DNA from: Arsukibacterium perlucidum DSM 18276
Lineage (GTDB): Bacteria > Pseudomonadota > Gammaproteobacteria > Enterobacterales > Alteromonadaceae
DNA length: 64,000 nucleotides
NCBI RefSeq assembly: GCF_000382165.1
Contig: NZ_KB907714.1
Location: 29,835-93,834 of the forward strand
Direction of reading: 5' to 3'
The number at the start of each line of letters is the position of its first letter. Within the stretch, counting starts at the first letter, position 1. The notes under the pieces were generated by a model. It saw nothing but the letters and a program-made list of their open reading frames with translations. It had not been told where the DNA came from and made no database searches. This document shows positions 34,818-44,592 of the stretch, in pieces. The position numbers were made by a program, and so were the translations under genes.

Positions 34818-36923
34818 ATGCAGTTTGTTCAGTATTTCAACAACTTTGATAAATCAAAATTGTCTTTTATGAAAGGGCTTGGCACACCGTTGCTTATTCT
34901 GGCGGCATTGGCGATGGTAGTGCTGCCGTTACCGCCAATCCTGCTGGATACCCTGTTCTCATTTAATATTGCGCTGTCGCTGGTGGTGTTACTGGTTACC
35001 ATTTATACCCTGCGACCATTGGATTTTGGTATTTTCCCCAGCGTATTGCTGGTGGCTACTATTATGCGACTGGCGCTGAATGTTGCCAGTACCCGGGTGG
35101 TGTTGCTGGAAGGCCATAACGGTGGCGATGCTGCCGGTAAAGTTATTGAAGCATTCGGCTCGGTGGTTATCGGCGGTAACTATGCGGTCGGTATAGTGGT
35201 GTTTTTAATTCTGATCATTATTAACTTTGTGGTGGTGACTAAAGGTGCCGGCCGTATTGCTGAAGTATCGGCCCGCTTTACCCTTGACGCGATGCCGGGT
35301 AAGCAAATGGCGATTGATGCCGACTTAAACTCTGGTCTTATCACCCAGGAAGAAGCGCGAACCCGGCGCGAAGAAGTCACCAGTGAAGCGGATTTCTATG
35401 GTTCGATGGATGGTGCCAGTAAGTTTGTCAAAGGTGATGCTATCGCCGGTATCGTGATCCTGGTAATCAACTTAATTGGTGGTCTGTTCATTGGCATGCT
35501 GCAGCATGATTTAAGCTTTGGCGATGCCATGGAAATCTATACCCTGTTAACCATTGGTGATGGTTTGGTGGCGCAAATTCCATCGCTGTTATTGTCAATC
35601 GGTACCGCTATCATCGTAACCCGCCAGAATAAATCAGGTGACTTGGGCGAGCAAATGACAGCCCAGCTTAGCGACAACACCCATGTGTTGTTTATCGCTG
35701 CTGGCGTGCTGACCCTGATGGGCATTGTCCCTGGCATGCCACACTTTGCTTTTTTAAGCCTGGCAGCGTTAATTGGCGGCACAGCCTTTTTTATGCAGCG
35801 TAAAGCGGTGCGACTGCAAGCCGAGCTGGTTACTAAAAACACTGCTCCTGCAGCAGATAACCAGGTGCAACCGATGAAAGAGATTGGTTGGGATGACGTA
35901 CAGGGCGTTGATACTATTGGCCTGGAAGTAGGTTACCGGTTAATTCCACTGGTTGATAAAGCGCAGGGTGGCGAACTGCTGAACCGGATTAAAGGTGTGC
36001 GGAAAAAACTGTCGCAGGAACTGGGCTTTTTGATACCACCGGTCCATATCCGCGACAACCTCGATTTAGAACCAAACAGCTACCGGGTGGCGTTGATGGG
36101 TGTCACCAGCGGTGAGGGCGAACTGCGTCATGATAACGAACTGGCAATCAATCCGGGCCAGGTATTTGGTCAGCTAAAAGGTGTGGCAACCAAAGACCCC
36201 GCTTTTGGACTGGAAGCGGTCTGGATCAGTAAAGATCAGCGCGAGCACGCGCAAACCCTGGGTTACACCGTGGTTGATGCCGCTACCGTGGTCGCTACTC
36301 ATTTAAGCCAGATTTTAACTAACAACGCCGCCAACTTACTGGGCCATGAAGAAGTACAAAACCTGCTGGATATGCTGGCCAAACATTCACCTAAACTGGT
36401 TGAAGGTCTGGTGCCTGATGTGTTGCAACTGACCACCGTTGTGAAAGTACTGCAAAATCTGCTGCAGGAGGGGGTGCCAATTCGTGACATGCGCACCATA
36501 GTGCAAACTCTGGTGGAGTACGGCAGTAAAAGTCAGGATGTCGATGTGCTGACCGCGGCCTGCCGGATTTCGCTGCGCCGGCTAATCGTGCAGGAAGTGG
36601 TGGGTAGTAAGGCTGAAATTCCGGTTATAACCTTTGCGCCAGAGCTTGAGCAAATGTTACATCAGTCAATGCAGGCGGCAGGCAACGATGGTGCCGGCAT
36701 TGAACCCGGGCTGGCAGATCGGATCCAGAAATCGTTGCAGGAGGCACATCAGAATCAGGAATTGAATGGTGAGAGTGCCGTCATGTTAACGTCAGGAATT
36801 TTACGTTCAGTCATGGCACGATTCGTGAAGTACACTATTCCGGGTTTAAGGGTATTGTCATATCAGGAAATTCCCGATGATAAACAAATTCGGATTGTCA
36901 GCGTTATTGGTCAGCAAAACTAG
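34818..36923 (+). CDS. flhA: Flagellar export gate protein FlhA
   Basis: FlhA is the nine-subunit export gate ring and docks chaperone-cargo complexes. The protein has 701 residues, the usual size. Eight membrane segments lie in the first half. The FHIPEP-family signature region reads TKGAGRIAEVSARFTLDAMP, with GKQMAIDADLNSGLI directly after. The large cytoplasmic domain follows from about 350. flhF follows 9 bases downstream. Confidence 0.96.
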   Translation: MQFVQYFNNFDKSKLSFMKGLGTPLLILAALAMVVLPLPPILLDTLFSFNIALSLVVLLVTIYTLRPLDFGIFPSVLLVATIMRLALNVASTRVVLLEGHNGGDAAGKVIEAFGSVVIGGNYAVGIVVFLILIIINFVVVTKGAGRIAEVSARFTLDAMPGKQMAIDADLNSGLITQEEARTRREEVTSEADFYGSMDGASKFVKGDAIAGIVILVINLIGGLFIGMLQHDLSFGDAMEIYTLLTIGDGLVAQIPSLLLSIGTAIIVTRQNKSGDLGEQMTAQLSDNTHVLFIAAGVLTLMGIVPGMPHFAFLSLAALIGGTAFFMQRKAVRLQAELVTKNTAPAADNQVQPMKEIGWDDVQGVDTIGLEVGYRLIPLVDKAQGGELLNRIKGVRKKLSQELGFLIPPVHIRDNLDLEPNSYRVALMGVTSGEGELRHDNELAINPGQVFGQLKGVATKDPAFGLEAVWISKDQREHAQTLGYTVVDAATVVATHLSQILTNNAANLLGHEEVQNLLDMLAKHSPKLVEGLVPDVLQLTTVVKVLQNLLQEGVPIRDMRTIVQTLVEYGSKSQDVDVLTAACRISLRRLIVQEVVGSKAEIPVITFAPELEQMLHQSMQAAGNDGAGIEPGLADRIQKSLQEAHQNQELNGESAVMLTSGILRSVMARFVKYTIPGLRVLSYQEIPDDKQIRIVSVIGQQN

Positions 36924-36932
36924 GAGTAACTC

Positions 36933-38381
36933 ATGAAAATTAAACGCTTTGTCGCTAAAGATATGCGTACAGCCTTAACGGAAGTCAAAGAGTTCCTGGG
37001 ACCAGATGCGATAATTTTATCAAACAAAAAAGTGGCTGAAGGCGTTGAGATTGTCGCCGCGATTGACCCGGAGAGCCAGAGTGCTAAGTCCGCTGCAGCA
37101 AAACCGGCTGCCCCAGCTCCTGCAGTTCGACAGGCGCCACGCAGCGAACCCCGGTTTAGCACCACGGTAGATGACAGCGAGCCAATGGCCGCTGCCAGCA
37201 ATACCGCTAATCAGCATACCGAAGCGCCGGCTGACTCATTGCGTGAATTACTGGCCCGGCAAATGATTAAACAGCAAGGTCGCGAGCCAGCTGGCCAAAA
37301 TAGCAAACGCGCACCGGCAGCGGGGCAACCGGCGGTCAATCCGGCTGCCGCGTTTGAGCGTCAAAGTTCTGGCACTAATCCGGGCATCGCAGCCAGCCAG
37401 TGGCAGGAGCTGACTAAACAGCAGCAGCTACAAAGTCAGTCGATGGCAACTCAGTTTGAGGCAATGCGTAACGAAATGTTGTCAATGCGCCAGCTGTTAC
37501 AACATCAGGTGTCAGGTTTAATGTGGCAGGACTTAGCCCGGCGGGAGCCCGTAAGAGCATTAGTAATAGAACACTTGCAGCAGCTGGGCTTGTCTGAGCA
37601 GGTAGCCGATCAACTTGCCTGCTTTATGCCGGAAGATATCAGTGCCGGTGAAGCCTGGGATACTGCAATGGAGTTGCTGGGCGGGCAACTGAGTACCACC
37701 AATGACGATATCCTGCGTCGTGGCGGCATCGTGGCCTTAGTCGGCCCAACCGGAGTAGGTAAAACCACTACCGTGGCAAAACTGGCAGCGGGATTTGCTA
37801 AACGTCATGGCGCCGATCAGGTGGCATTGATTACCACTGATTCATACCGGATTGGTGCTTTTGAACAACTGGCGACTTACGGCCGTATTATTGGCTGCCC
37901 GGTAAAGCAGGCGAAAGACAGTGACGAGTTAGCCTTGTTGTTAAATCAGCTGGCCCAGCGCAAACTTATTCTGATAGATACCGCCGGTATGAGCCAGCGA
38001 GACGTGCGGCTGGCGGAAAAACTTGCCAGTTTAGTGCATAATTCACGTGTCAAAATAAAAAGTTATCTGGTATTGTCTGCGACAGCGCAGGCCAGAGTAA
38101 TGCAGGAAACGGTCGCGCAGTTCAAACGGATTTCTCTGGCGGGTTGTATTTTTACTAAACTTGATGAATGCTTAAGTTTAGGCGAAGTAATTAACGTAGC
38201 CATTCAAAATGCATTGCCGGTTAGTTATTTAACTAACGGCCAGCGGGTGCCGGAAGACATAGTGGTAGCTGACGCAGCCGATTTAGTGCAACGTGCTGAA
38301 ATATTGCGGCTAACCCATAGTAGTGCAGGACATCAGTGGTATCAGGATGAGGTGTCCCGAGCGGAAACAGCCTATGCATAG
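36933..38381 (+). CDS. flhF: Polar flagellar GTPase FlhF
   Basis: FlhF is an SRP-like GTPase that places the flagellum at the pole. The protein has 482 residues. The B domain has the start MKIKRFVAKDMRTALTEVKE. A long Ala/Pro/Gln-rich linker follows (about 50-170). The NG domain has P-loop GPTGVGKT at 271-278, TTDSYRIGAFEQL and LIDTAGMSQRD, with TKLDE near the end. It overlaps flhG by 8 bases. Presence of flhF with flhG indicates polar flagellation. Confidence 0.95.
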   Translation: MKIKRFVAKDMRTALTEVKEFLGPDAIILSNKKVAEGVEIVAAIDPESQSAKSAAAKPAAPAPAVRQAPRSEPRFSTTVDDSEPMAAASNTANQHTEAPADSLRELLARQMIKQQGREPAGQNSKRAPAAGQPAVNPAAAFERQSSGTNPGIAASQWQELTKQQQLQSQSMATQFEAMRNEMLSMRQLLQHQVSGLMWQDLARREPVRALVIEHLQQLGLSEQVADQLACFMPEDISAGEAWDTAMELLGGQLSTTNDDILRRGGIVALVGPTGVGKTTTVAKLAAGFAKRHGADQVALITTDSYRIGAFEQLATYGRIIGCPVKQAKDSDELALLLNQLAQRKLILIDTAGMSQRDVRLAEKLASLVHNSRVKIKSYLVLSATAQARVMQETVAQFKRISLAGCIFTKLDECLSLGEVINVAIQNALPVSYLTNGQRVPEDIVVADAADLVQRAEILRLTHSSAGHQWYQDEVSRAETAYA

Positions 38382-39252
38382 TCACGAATTAATTGACGAT
38401 CAAGCCAGCGGCCTGAGAAGAATGAATAAGCAGATGGTAAAAGTAATTTCAATAACCGGCGGTAAAGGCGGCGTAGGTAAAACTAACGTCAGCCTGAACC
38501 TGGCGATGGCAATGGCCCAACTTGGCAAAAAAGTATTAGTACTGGATGCCGACCTTGGCCTGGCTAACTGTGATGTAATGCTGGGATTACGGGTAGAAAA
38601 AAACCTGTCACATGTATTGTCCGGTGAGTGCGAGCTGGACGATGTGATAGTAGATGGCCCTTTTGGGATAAAAATTGTACCGGCAACATCAGGCTCGCAG
38701 AATATGACCGAGTTGTCCCCGGTCGAACATGCCGGCCTTATTCGCGCGTTCAGCGAGTTAAAAACGCCGGTCGATGTGCTGTTGGTTGATACCGCCGCCG
38801 GCATATCCGATATGGTGCTGAGTTTTTCGAGGGCGTCGCAGGATGTCGTGGTAGTGGTATGTGATGAGCCCAGTTCTATTACTGACGCTTACGCGCTGAT
38901 GAAAATCCTTAGTCGGGACCATGGGGTTGAAAAGTTTAAGATTGTTGCGAACATGGTGCGCAATATGAAAGAGGGGCAGGAGCTGTTTGCCAAGTTAAGC
39001 CGGGTCACTGACCGCTTTCTGGATGTTAATCTTGAGTTAGTTGCAACGGTGCCGTACGACGAAAACGTCCGCAAAGCAGCCCGTAAACAGAAAGCCTTCA
39101 TTGATCTGTTTCCAAAAAGCCCTGCCAGCATGGCTGTAAAAGGCCTGGCATTGAAAGCCATTAAGTGGCCGGTGCCGGCAAGTGCCTCGGGCCATCTGGA
39201 ATTTTTTCTTGAACAACTTTTGCAGCCACATGCTGATCAGGGGGTAGTGTGA
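38374..39252 (+). CDS. flhG: Flagellar number regulator FlhG/FleN
   Basis: FlhG is a MinD-like ATPase that limits flagellar number by acting on FlhF and FlrA. The protein has 292 residues. Its N-terminus keeps the FlhF-activating motif DQASGLR at 9-15. The deviant Walker A GGKGGVGKTN begins at 29, and DADLGLANCDVMLG follows. I chose the ATG at 38374, which overlaps the flhF stop by 8 bases; an in-frame ATG 17 codons earlier would add a tail not seen in FlhG. fliA overlaps its stop by 4 bases. Confidence 0.94.
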   Translation: MHSHELIDDQASGLRRMNKQMVKVISITGGKGGVGKTNVSLNLAMAMAQLGKKVLVLDADLGLANCDVMLGLRVEKNLSHVLSGECELDDVIVDGPFGIKIVPATSGSQNMTELSPVEHAGLIRAFSELKTPVDVLLVDTAAGISDMVLSFSRASQDVVVVVCDEPSSITDAYALMKILSRDHGVEKFKIVANMVRNMKEGQELFAKLSRVTDRFLDVNLELVATVPYDENVRKAARKQKAFIDLFPKSPASMAVKGLALKAIKWPVPASASGHLEFFLEQLLQPHADQGVV

Positions 39253-39968
39253 ATAGTAAGCTGGCCGCATATGGTGGAGTTGACCAGATGCAGCAGCTGG
39301 TTGAACGCCATGCTCCGTTAGTTAAACGTATTGCTTACCACTTACTGGCCAGATTGCCGGCCAGTGTGTTGGTTGATGATTTAATTCAATCCGGAATGAT
39401 TGGCCTGATTGAAGCGGCGAAAAATTTTGATGGTAGCAAAGGCGCCAGCTTTGAAACCTTTGCCGGTATCCGCATTCGTGGCGCTATGCTGGACGAAATG
39501 CGCCGTGGCGACTGGACTCCGCGTTCAGTGCATCGCAACGCCCGCTTAATTGCTGATACCATTGCTGAACTTGAAGCAGAGTTTGGACGTGATATTAAAG
39601 ACTTTGAAGTTGCTGAAAAACTTGATATATCCCTCGATGAGTACCATCATATGTTAACCGATGTCTGCACAGGCAGAATTATCGGTATTGAAGATCTCGG
39701 CGTATCAGAAGATGTCCTGGTGACCTCAGAAGATAGGGACGGAGACTTGTTATATGATCAGCAAGCTAATGAAGCGTTTAATAAAGCACTGGTAACGACC
39801 ATTAGCAGTTTGCCGGAGCGTGAAGCTCTGGTACTCTCACTGTATTACAATGAAGAATTAAATTTAAAAGAAATTGGGGCAGTGCTGGATGTCAGTGAGT
39901 CCCGGATAAGTCAGATCCATAGCCAGGCACTTGTGCGGTTAAAAGCCAGAATGCAGGCTTGGGTATAA
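39249..39968 (+). CDS. fliA: Flagellar sigma factor FliA (sigma-28)
   Basis: FliA directs transcription of late flagellar and chemotaxis genes. The protein has 239 residues with GTG start. It has region 2 ([20 protein letters not shown], then [19 protein letters not shown]), region 3 and region 4 with [19 protein letters not shown] and the [16 protein letters not shown]. Its probable target promoter in this window is upstream of legB. No flgM is present in the window. Confidence 0.95.
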   Translation: MNSKLAAYGGVDQMQQLVERHAPLVKRIAYHLLARLPASVLVDDLIQSGMIGLIEAAKNFDGSKGASFETFAGIRIRGAMLDEMRRGDWTPRSVHRNARLIADTIAELEAEFGRDIKDFEVAEKLDISLDEYHHMLTDVCTGRIIGIEDLGVSEDVLVTSEDRDGDLLYDQQANEAFNKALVTTISSLPEREALVLSLYYNEELNLKEIGAVLDVSESRISQIHSQALVRLKARMQAWV

Positions 39969-40014
39969 ATTAAAGCAGTTGAGATACCAGGCGTATATCT
40001 CGTCGGAGGGGACT

Positions 40015-40398
40015 TTGGATAAAAATATGAAAATTCTTGTGGTTGATGACTTCTCAACCATGAGGCGCATTATTAAAAACTTGCTGCGTGATTTAGGCTT
40101 CACCAACGTGTCGGAAGCGGACGATGGCAGTACAGCACTTCCTATGTTGCAAAACGGCGATTTTGATTTTGTGGTAACTGACTGGAATATGCCAGGTATG
40201 CAAGGTATCGATTTGCTGCGGGCTATCCGGGCTGATGCTAAGTTAAAGCATATCCCGGTACTGATGGTAACCGCTGAAGCCAAAAAAGAGCAAATTATTG
40301 CCGCCGCTCAGGCAGGTGTTAATGGCTATATTGTTAAACCTTTTACTGCCGCCACCCTGCAGGAGAAGCTGGCAAAAGTCTTTGAGCGTTTAGGTTAA
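40015..40398 (+). CDS. cheY: Chemotaxis response regulator CheY (TTG start)
   Basis: CheY carries the signal from CheA to FliM. The single receiver domain of 127 residues has the acidic pair [10 protein letters not shown], the phosphorylated Asp56 in VVTDWNMPG, Thr86-Ala in MVTAEAKK and Lys108 in YIVKPFTA. I chose the TTG at 40015 (reading [10 protein letters not shown]): GGAGG is well placed before it and CheY homologues begin there. The ATG at 39979 would add 12 unrelated residues and lacks a ribosome site. Confidence 0.93.
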   Translation: MDKNMKILVVDDFSTMRRIIKNLLRDLGFTNVSEADDGSTALPMLQNGDFDFVVTDWNMPGMQGIDLLRAIRADAKLKHIPVLMVTAEAKKEQIIAAAQAGVNGYIVKPFTAATLQEKLAKVFERLG

Positions 40399-40423
40399 GC
40401 CGTAACTGACAAGGAGTGACACT

Positions 40424-41182
40424 ATGTCTGACACGACGGCTGCTGATATTACGCTGGAGCAAGCAAAAGAGCTGGTGCAGTTACTGGAGATGGGAGAGCA
40501 GCAGCTGGCAAATAAGCTGGTGCAATCAATCACGGTACCCGGTTCTTCTGAATTATTTGCTGAGGTGGGCAAGCTCACCCGGCAATTGCACGATTCGCTG
40601 AAAAATTTTCACATTGACCCTTCACTGAATAATTTGCTGGAAGAAGATATTCCAGATGCAAAAAAGCGCTTAAATCACGTTATCGACATGACGGAGCAAG
40701 CGGCCAATAAAACCATGGATGCTGTTGAATCCTGTTTACCGATAGCGGATCAACTTACCCAGCGGCTTAACCAGTTACAGCCAGAGTGGCAGCGTTTAAT
40801 GCGGCGGCAAATTCAGTTAAGTGAATTCAAGCAGCTTTGCCATGGTGTCGACGGTTTTATGCAGCAGGCCACTATTGATTCAGCTACCTTAAATGCATTG
40901 CTGACTGACGTGCTGATGGCTCAGGATTACCAGGATTTAACCGGGCAGATTTTACGCCGGGTGATTGAACTGGTACGTGAGGTAGAAGATAGCCTGATTG
41001 GCCTGTTGACGGCGTTTGGTCAAAGCAATCCTGAGTTGCCAGAAGTTAAAGCCAAGCCAGCCAAAGTCAAAGCTAAGGCTGCGCATGAAGCAGAAGGGCC
41101 CATTATTGATGCAGCGGAACGTGATGATGTGGTGTCTGGTCAGGATGACGTTGATGATTTACTGTCCAGTTTGGGTTTCTAA
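40424..41182 (+). CDS. cheZ: CheY-phosphate phosphatase CheZ
   Basis: CheZ removes phosphate from CheY to end the tumble signal. The protein has 252 residues, forming long helices. The catalytic segment AQDYQDLTGQILRRVIELV carries the acidic and Gln residues used in catalysis. The C-terminal CheY-binding peptide DDVDDLLSSLGF is present after a Lys/Ala linker. It lies between cheY and cheA as in Shewanella and Vibrio. Confidence 0.94.
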   Translation: MSDTTAADITLEQAKELVQLLEMGEQQLANKLVQSITVPGSSELFAEVGKLTRQLHDSLKNFHIDPSLNNLLEEDIPDAKKRLNHVIDMTEQAANKTMDAVESCLPIADQLTQRLNQLQPEWQRLMRRQIQLSEFKQLCHGVDGFMQQATIDSATLNALLTDVLMAQDYQDLTGQILRRVIELVREVEDSLIGLLTAFGQSNPELPEVKAKPAKVKAKAAHEAEGPIIDAAERDDVVSGQDDVDDLLSSLGF

Positions 41183-41197
41183 CAGAGGTGTCTGCGC

Positions 41198-43423
41198 ATG
41201 AGCTTTGATATGGATGAGGACATTTTACAAGACTTTCTGGTCGAAGCCGGCGAGATCCTGGAGTTGTTGCAGGAGCAATTGGTTGAGCTGGAAAATAATC
41301 CTGACGATGCCAATCTGCTAAATGCTATTTTTCGTGGCTTTCATACCGTAAAAGGCGGGGCCGGCTTTTTGTCATTGACTGAATTGGTTGATGCCTGCCA
41401 TGGCGCCGAAAACGTGTTTGATATTTTGCGTACCGGAAAACGCCGGGTTACCCCGGAATTGATGGACGTCATTTTACAAACGCTGGATGCTATCAACGCC
41501 ATGTTTGTCGAAGTGCAGGCACGCCAGCCACTTACCCCTGCTAATCCAGCTTTATTGGATGCGCTGCATCATTACAGCGAACCGGAAAGTGCAGGCGAAG
41601 CACCACCGGTTGTCGTTGCTGCAGAGCCCGAAGTAGCGCCGGCAGTGACAATTGAACCTGAGCCTGTTAGCCAAAGTGCTGCTGCAGACGGCGATATTGA
41701 TGACATTAGCGAAGCTGAATTTGAAAGAATGCTCGATGAGTTGCATGGCAAAGGGGCGCCAGGGCGCGTTGAATCTTCGCCGGCAGCGGCACCAGCCAGC
41801 AACAGTAATAGCGACGATAACAGTGATATTACCGACGACGAATTTGAAGCTATCCTTGACCAGTTGCATGGTAAAGGGTCGTTTGTGCCTGATACCAATA
41901 AAAGCGCCGGTACGGCGCCGCCAAGCCCGGCAAACAAAGCAGCGGCTAAACCTGCTGCCAGTTCTGCTGACAAAGACGAAATAAGTGACGATGAATTCGA
42001 AGCCTTGCTGGACCAGTTGCACGGTAAAGGGAACGCTCCGGTAGAGGTGCCAGCGCCGCAAGAGCGTAAACCTGCACCTTCAGTTGCCGCTAAGCCAGCC
42101 ACTCCGGCCGCAGCAACTCCCACGCCGGCAGCCGCAGCTCAGCCAGCGAAACCCTCAGCACCGGCAGCACCGGTGCCGGCGGCAGATAAAGCAGCGGCGG
42201 CCAATGCCGCACCTGCCGCTGAAACTACAGTGCGGGTTGATACCAAACGGCTTGATCAGATTATGAACATGGTGGGGGAACTGGTATTAGTGCGTAACCG
42301 CTTGGTCAGTTTATCTACCAGCACCCAGGATGAAGAAATGACTAAGGCCATTTCTAACCTGGATGTAGTCACTGCTGATATTCAGGGCGCCGTGATGAAA
42401 ACCCGGATGCAACCGATTAAGAAAGTATTCGGCCGTTTCCCAAGGGTTGTTCGCGATTTAGCCCGCTCGCTGCAAAAAGATATTAATCTGGTGCTCGAGG
42501 GTGAAGATACTGATTTAGACAAAAACCTGGTGGAAGCGCTGGCCGATCCTTTAGTGCATTTGGTGCGCAACTCGGTTGACCATGGTATTGAAATGCCTGA
42601 TGTCAGGTTAAAAGCAGGCAAGCCGAAAGTAGGCCTGGTTAAACTGGCGGCAACTCAGGCCGGGGATCATATCTTGCTGACCATTCAGGATGATGGCGCA
42701 GGCATGGACCCGGAAAAATTAAAAGGTATTGCCATTAAACGAGGCATTCTTGATGTTGATGCCGCTGCGCGGATGTCAGATAACGATGCCTTTAATCTGA
42801 TTTTTGCTCCGGGATTCTCTACCAAAGAGCAAATTTCTGATATCTCTGGCCGCGGCGTTGGTATGGATGTGGTTAAAACCAAAATTAACCAGCTAAACGG
42901 TACCGTGCAAATTAACTCCAAGCTTGGTCAAGGCACTTTGCTGGAAATTAAAGTGCCGCTTACCCTGGCTATTCTGCCTACGCTAATGGTGATGGTGGGT
43001 AAGCAAACCTTTGCTTTGCCGTTGGCCGGGGTGAACGAAATTTTCCATCTTGACCTGGCAAAAACCAATATTGTTGACGGTCAGCTAACTATCGTTGTGC
43101 GCAACAAAGCTATTCCATTGTTTTACCTCGAGCACTGGTTGGTTAAAGGTTCTAATAAGCAACTGCGGCGGGAGCAGGGCCATGTGGTGATTGTCCAAAT
43201 TGGCACTCAGCAGGTTGGCTTTGTGGTAGATTCATTAATAGGCCAGGAAGAAGTCGTTATTAAACCATTGGATGCCTTGCTGCAAGGAACGCCTGGCATG
43301 GCTGGGGCTACTATCACCTCTGACGGGGGTATTGCTTTAATTTTGGATGTACCAAATTTACTGAAAAATTATGCCAAGAAATCCAAAATTAAATTCGATC
43401 GGTTTAATAAGCTAAATGCTTAA
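41198..43423 (+). CDS. cheA: Chemotaxis histidine kinase CheA with triple linker repeat
   Basis: CheA passes phosphate to CheY and CheB in response to chemoreceptors. The protein has 741 residues. The Hpt domain has His49 in FHTVKGGAGF. No clear P2 domain is seen; residues 130-345 are an Ala/Pro-rich linker. The dimerisation domain begins VRVDTKRLDQIMNMVGELVL (347 on), then the ATPase with VRNSVDHGIE and GRGVGMDVV, and the CheW-like domain. In the linker a 17-residue motif of type I-S/T-D-D-E-F-E-x-L-L-D-Q-L-H-G-K-G occurs at 170-186, 211-227 and 262-278. It may bind ParP or CheY (inference). Confidence 0.95.
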   Translation: MSFDMDEDILQDFLVEAGEILELLQEQLVELENNPDDANLLNAIFRGFHTVKGGAGFLSLTELVDACHGAENVFDILRTGKRRVTPELMDVILQTLDAINAMFVEVQARQPLTPANPALLDALHHYSEPESAGEAPPVVVAAEPEVAPAVTIEPEPVSQSAAADGDIDDISEAEFERMLDELHGKGAPGRVESSPAAAPASNSNSDDNSDITDDEFEAILDQLHGKGSFVPDTNKSAGTAPPSPANKAAAKPAASSADKDEISDDEFEALLDQLHGKGNAPVEVPAPQERKPAPSVAAKPATPAAATPTPAAAAQPAKPSAPAAPVPAADKAAAANAAPAAETTVRVDTKRLDQIMNMVGELVLVRNRLVSLSTSTQDEEMTKAISNLDVVTADIQGAVMKTRMQPIKKVFGRFPRVVRDLARSLQKDINLVLEGEDTDLDKNLVEALADPLVHLVRNSVDHGIEMPDVRLKAGKPKVGLVKLAATQAGDHILLTIQDDGAGMDPEKLKGIAIKRGILDVDAAARMSDNDAFNLIFAPGFSTKEQISDISGRGVGMDVVKTKINQLNGTVQINSKLGQGTLLEIKVPLTLAILPTLMVMVGKQTFALPLAGVNEIFHLDLAKTNIVDGQLTIVVRNKAIPLFYLEHWLVKGSNKQLRREQGHVVIVQIGTQQVGFVVDSLIGQEEVVIKPLDALLQGTPGMAGATITSDGGIALILDVPNLLKNYAKKSKIKFDRFNKLNA
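41705..42031 (+). repeat. Three 51-bp coding repeats in the cheA linker
   Basis: Units at 41705-41755, 41828-41878 and 41981-42031 each encode a 17-residue acidic helix ending LHGKG. The spacers between them are Ala/Ser/Pro-rich and unlike each other. Protein identity is higher than DNA identity, which suggests selection on the peptide. Confidence 0.85.
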
Positions 43424-43434
43424 GAGAGTGTCGC

Positions 43435-44592
43435 ATGACGATCAGGGTACTGATTGTAGATGATTCCAGTTTTTTTCGCCGTCGGTTGACGGAAATTCTG
43501 AATTCAGATCCGCAGCTGGAGGTGATTGATACCGCCAGCGACGGCCGCGAAGCAGTTACTAAAGCGCTGGCATTAAAACCCGATGTCATCACCATGGATA
43601 TTGAAATGCCAGTATTGGATGGCATTAGCGCAGTACGTGAAATTCTGCAAAGCCAGCGTATTCCAATTCTGATGTTTTCGTCACTGACTCACGAAGGGGC
43701 AAAAGCTACCTTTGATGCACTTGAGGCCGGTGCGGTCGATTTTCTACCGAAAAAATTTGAGGACATTGCCCGTGATAAAGAAGAAGCCGGCAATGTGTTG
43801 CGGGAGAGAGTAAGGGCTGTGGCCCGCAAGAGGCCGTTAGGGCGTACTACTTTTAATAGTTCGCAAAGTGCTGCAGCTGCTACTCCTGGTAGCAGATCAA
43901 GTATGCCGGTCAGTGGCGCTGGTTTAACCCGCGGTGCTCTGGGCAGGCCACAACTTACCGAGCGTCTTGGTGCCAACGCAAGCCGTAGCGCTAATTTCAA
44001 AGCCAGTGGTCACAGTTATAAGTTAGTTGCCATTGGCACTTCCACCGGCGGCCCAGTTGCGCTGCAGCGGATCCTGACTAACTTACCCGCCGACTTTCCA
44101 TTGCCGATAATTCTGATCCAGCATATGCCCGCAGCCTTTACCGGCGCTTTTGCTCAGCGGCTCAATACGCTGGCAAAGATTGAAATTAAAGAAGCCGCCG
44201 ATAACGACATATTGCGTCCCGGAGTGGCTTACCTGGCGCCAGGCGGCAAACAAATGCTGGTAGAAGGTAATGACAGTCAGGCCCGGCTGCGGATTAAAGA
44301 AGATGACTCCCCAAGAATTACTTTTAAACCTAGTGTTGATGTTACCTTTGCCACCGCGGCCAGAGTGTATCAGGATAAAGTGTTGGCCGTTGTATTGACT
44401 GGTATGGGAGCTGATGGCCGGGAAGGGGCCAGGATGCTTAAACAAGCAGGATCCCGGGTTTGGGCTCAGGACGAAGCAAGTTCTGTGGTGTATGGTATGC
44501 CACAGGCGATCGCAGCCGCAGGATTAATGGATCTCGAAGTCAGTTTAAACGAGGTGGCCAGCCGGCTGATAACGGAAGTGCAACATGGATAA
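43435..44592 (+). CDS. cheB: Chemoreceptor methylesterase CheB
   Basis: CheB demethylates and deamidates chemoreceptors when phosphorylated. The protein has 385 residues. The receiver domain has Asp55 in ITMDIEMPVLDG. After a Ser/Ala linker, the esterase domain has Ser203 in GTSTGGP, His230 in LIQHMP and Asp327 in GMGADGREG, the full triad. It overlaps the next gene by 8 bases. cheR is not in this window. Confidence 0.95.
   Translation: MTIRVLIVDDSSFFRRRLTEILNSDPQLEVIDTASDGREAVTKALALKPDVITMDIEMPVLDGISAVREILQSQRIPILMFSSLTHEGAKATFDALEAGAVDFLPKKFEDIARDKEEAGNVLRERVRAVARKRPLGRTTFNSSQSAAAATPGSRSSMPVSGAGLTRGALGRPQLTERLGANASRSANFKASGHSYKLVAIGTSTGGPVALQRILTNLPADFPLPIILIQHMPAAFTGAFAQRLNTLAKIEIKEAADNDILRPGVAYLAPGGKQMLVEGNDSQARLRIKEDDSPRITFKPSVDVTFATAARVYQDKVLAVVLTGMGADGREGARMLKQAGSRVWAQDEASSVVYGMPQAIAAAGLMDLEVSLNEVASRLITEVQHG

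Noticed and set aside
41552..42123. Long antisense reading frames over cheA
   Set aside because: They mirror the GC-rich Ala/Pro linker and have no ribosome site or family resemblance.
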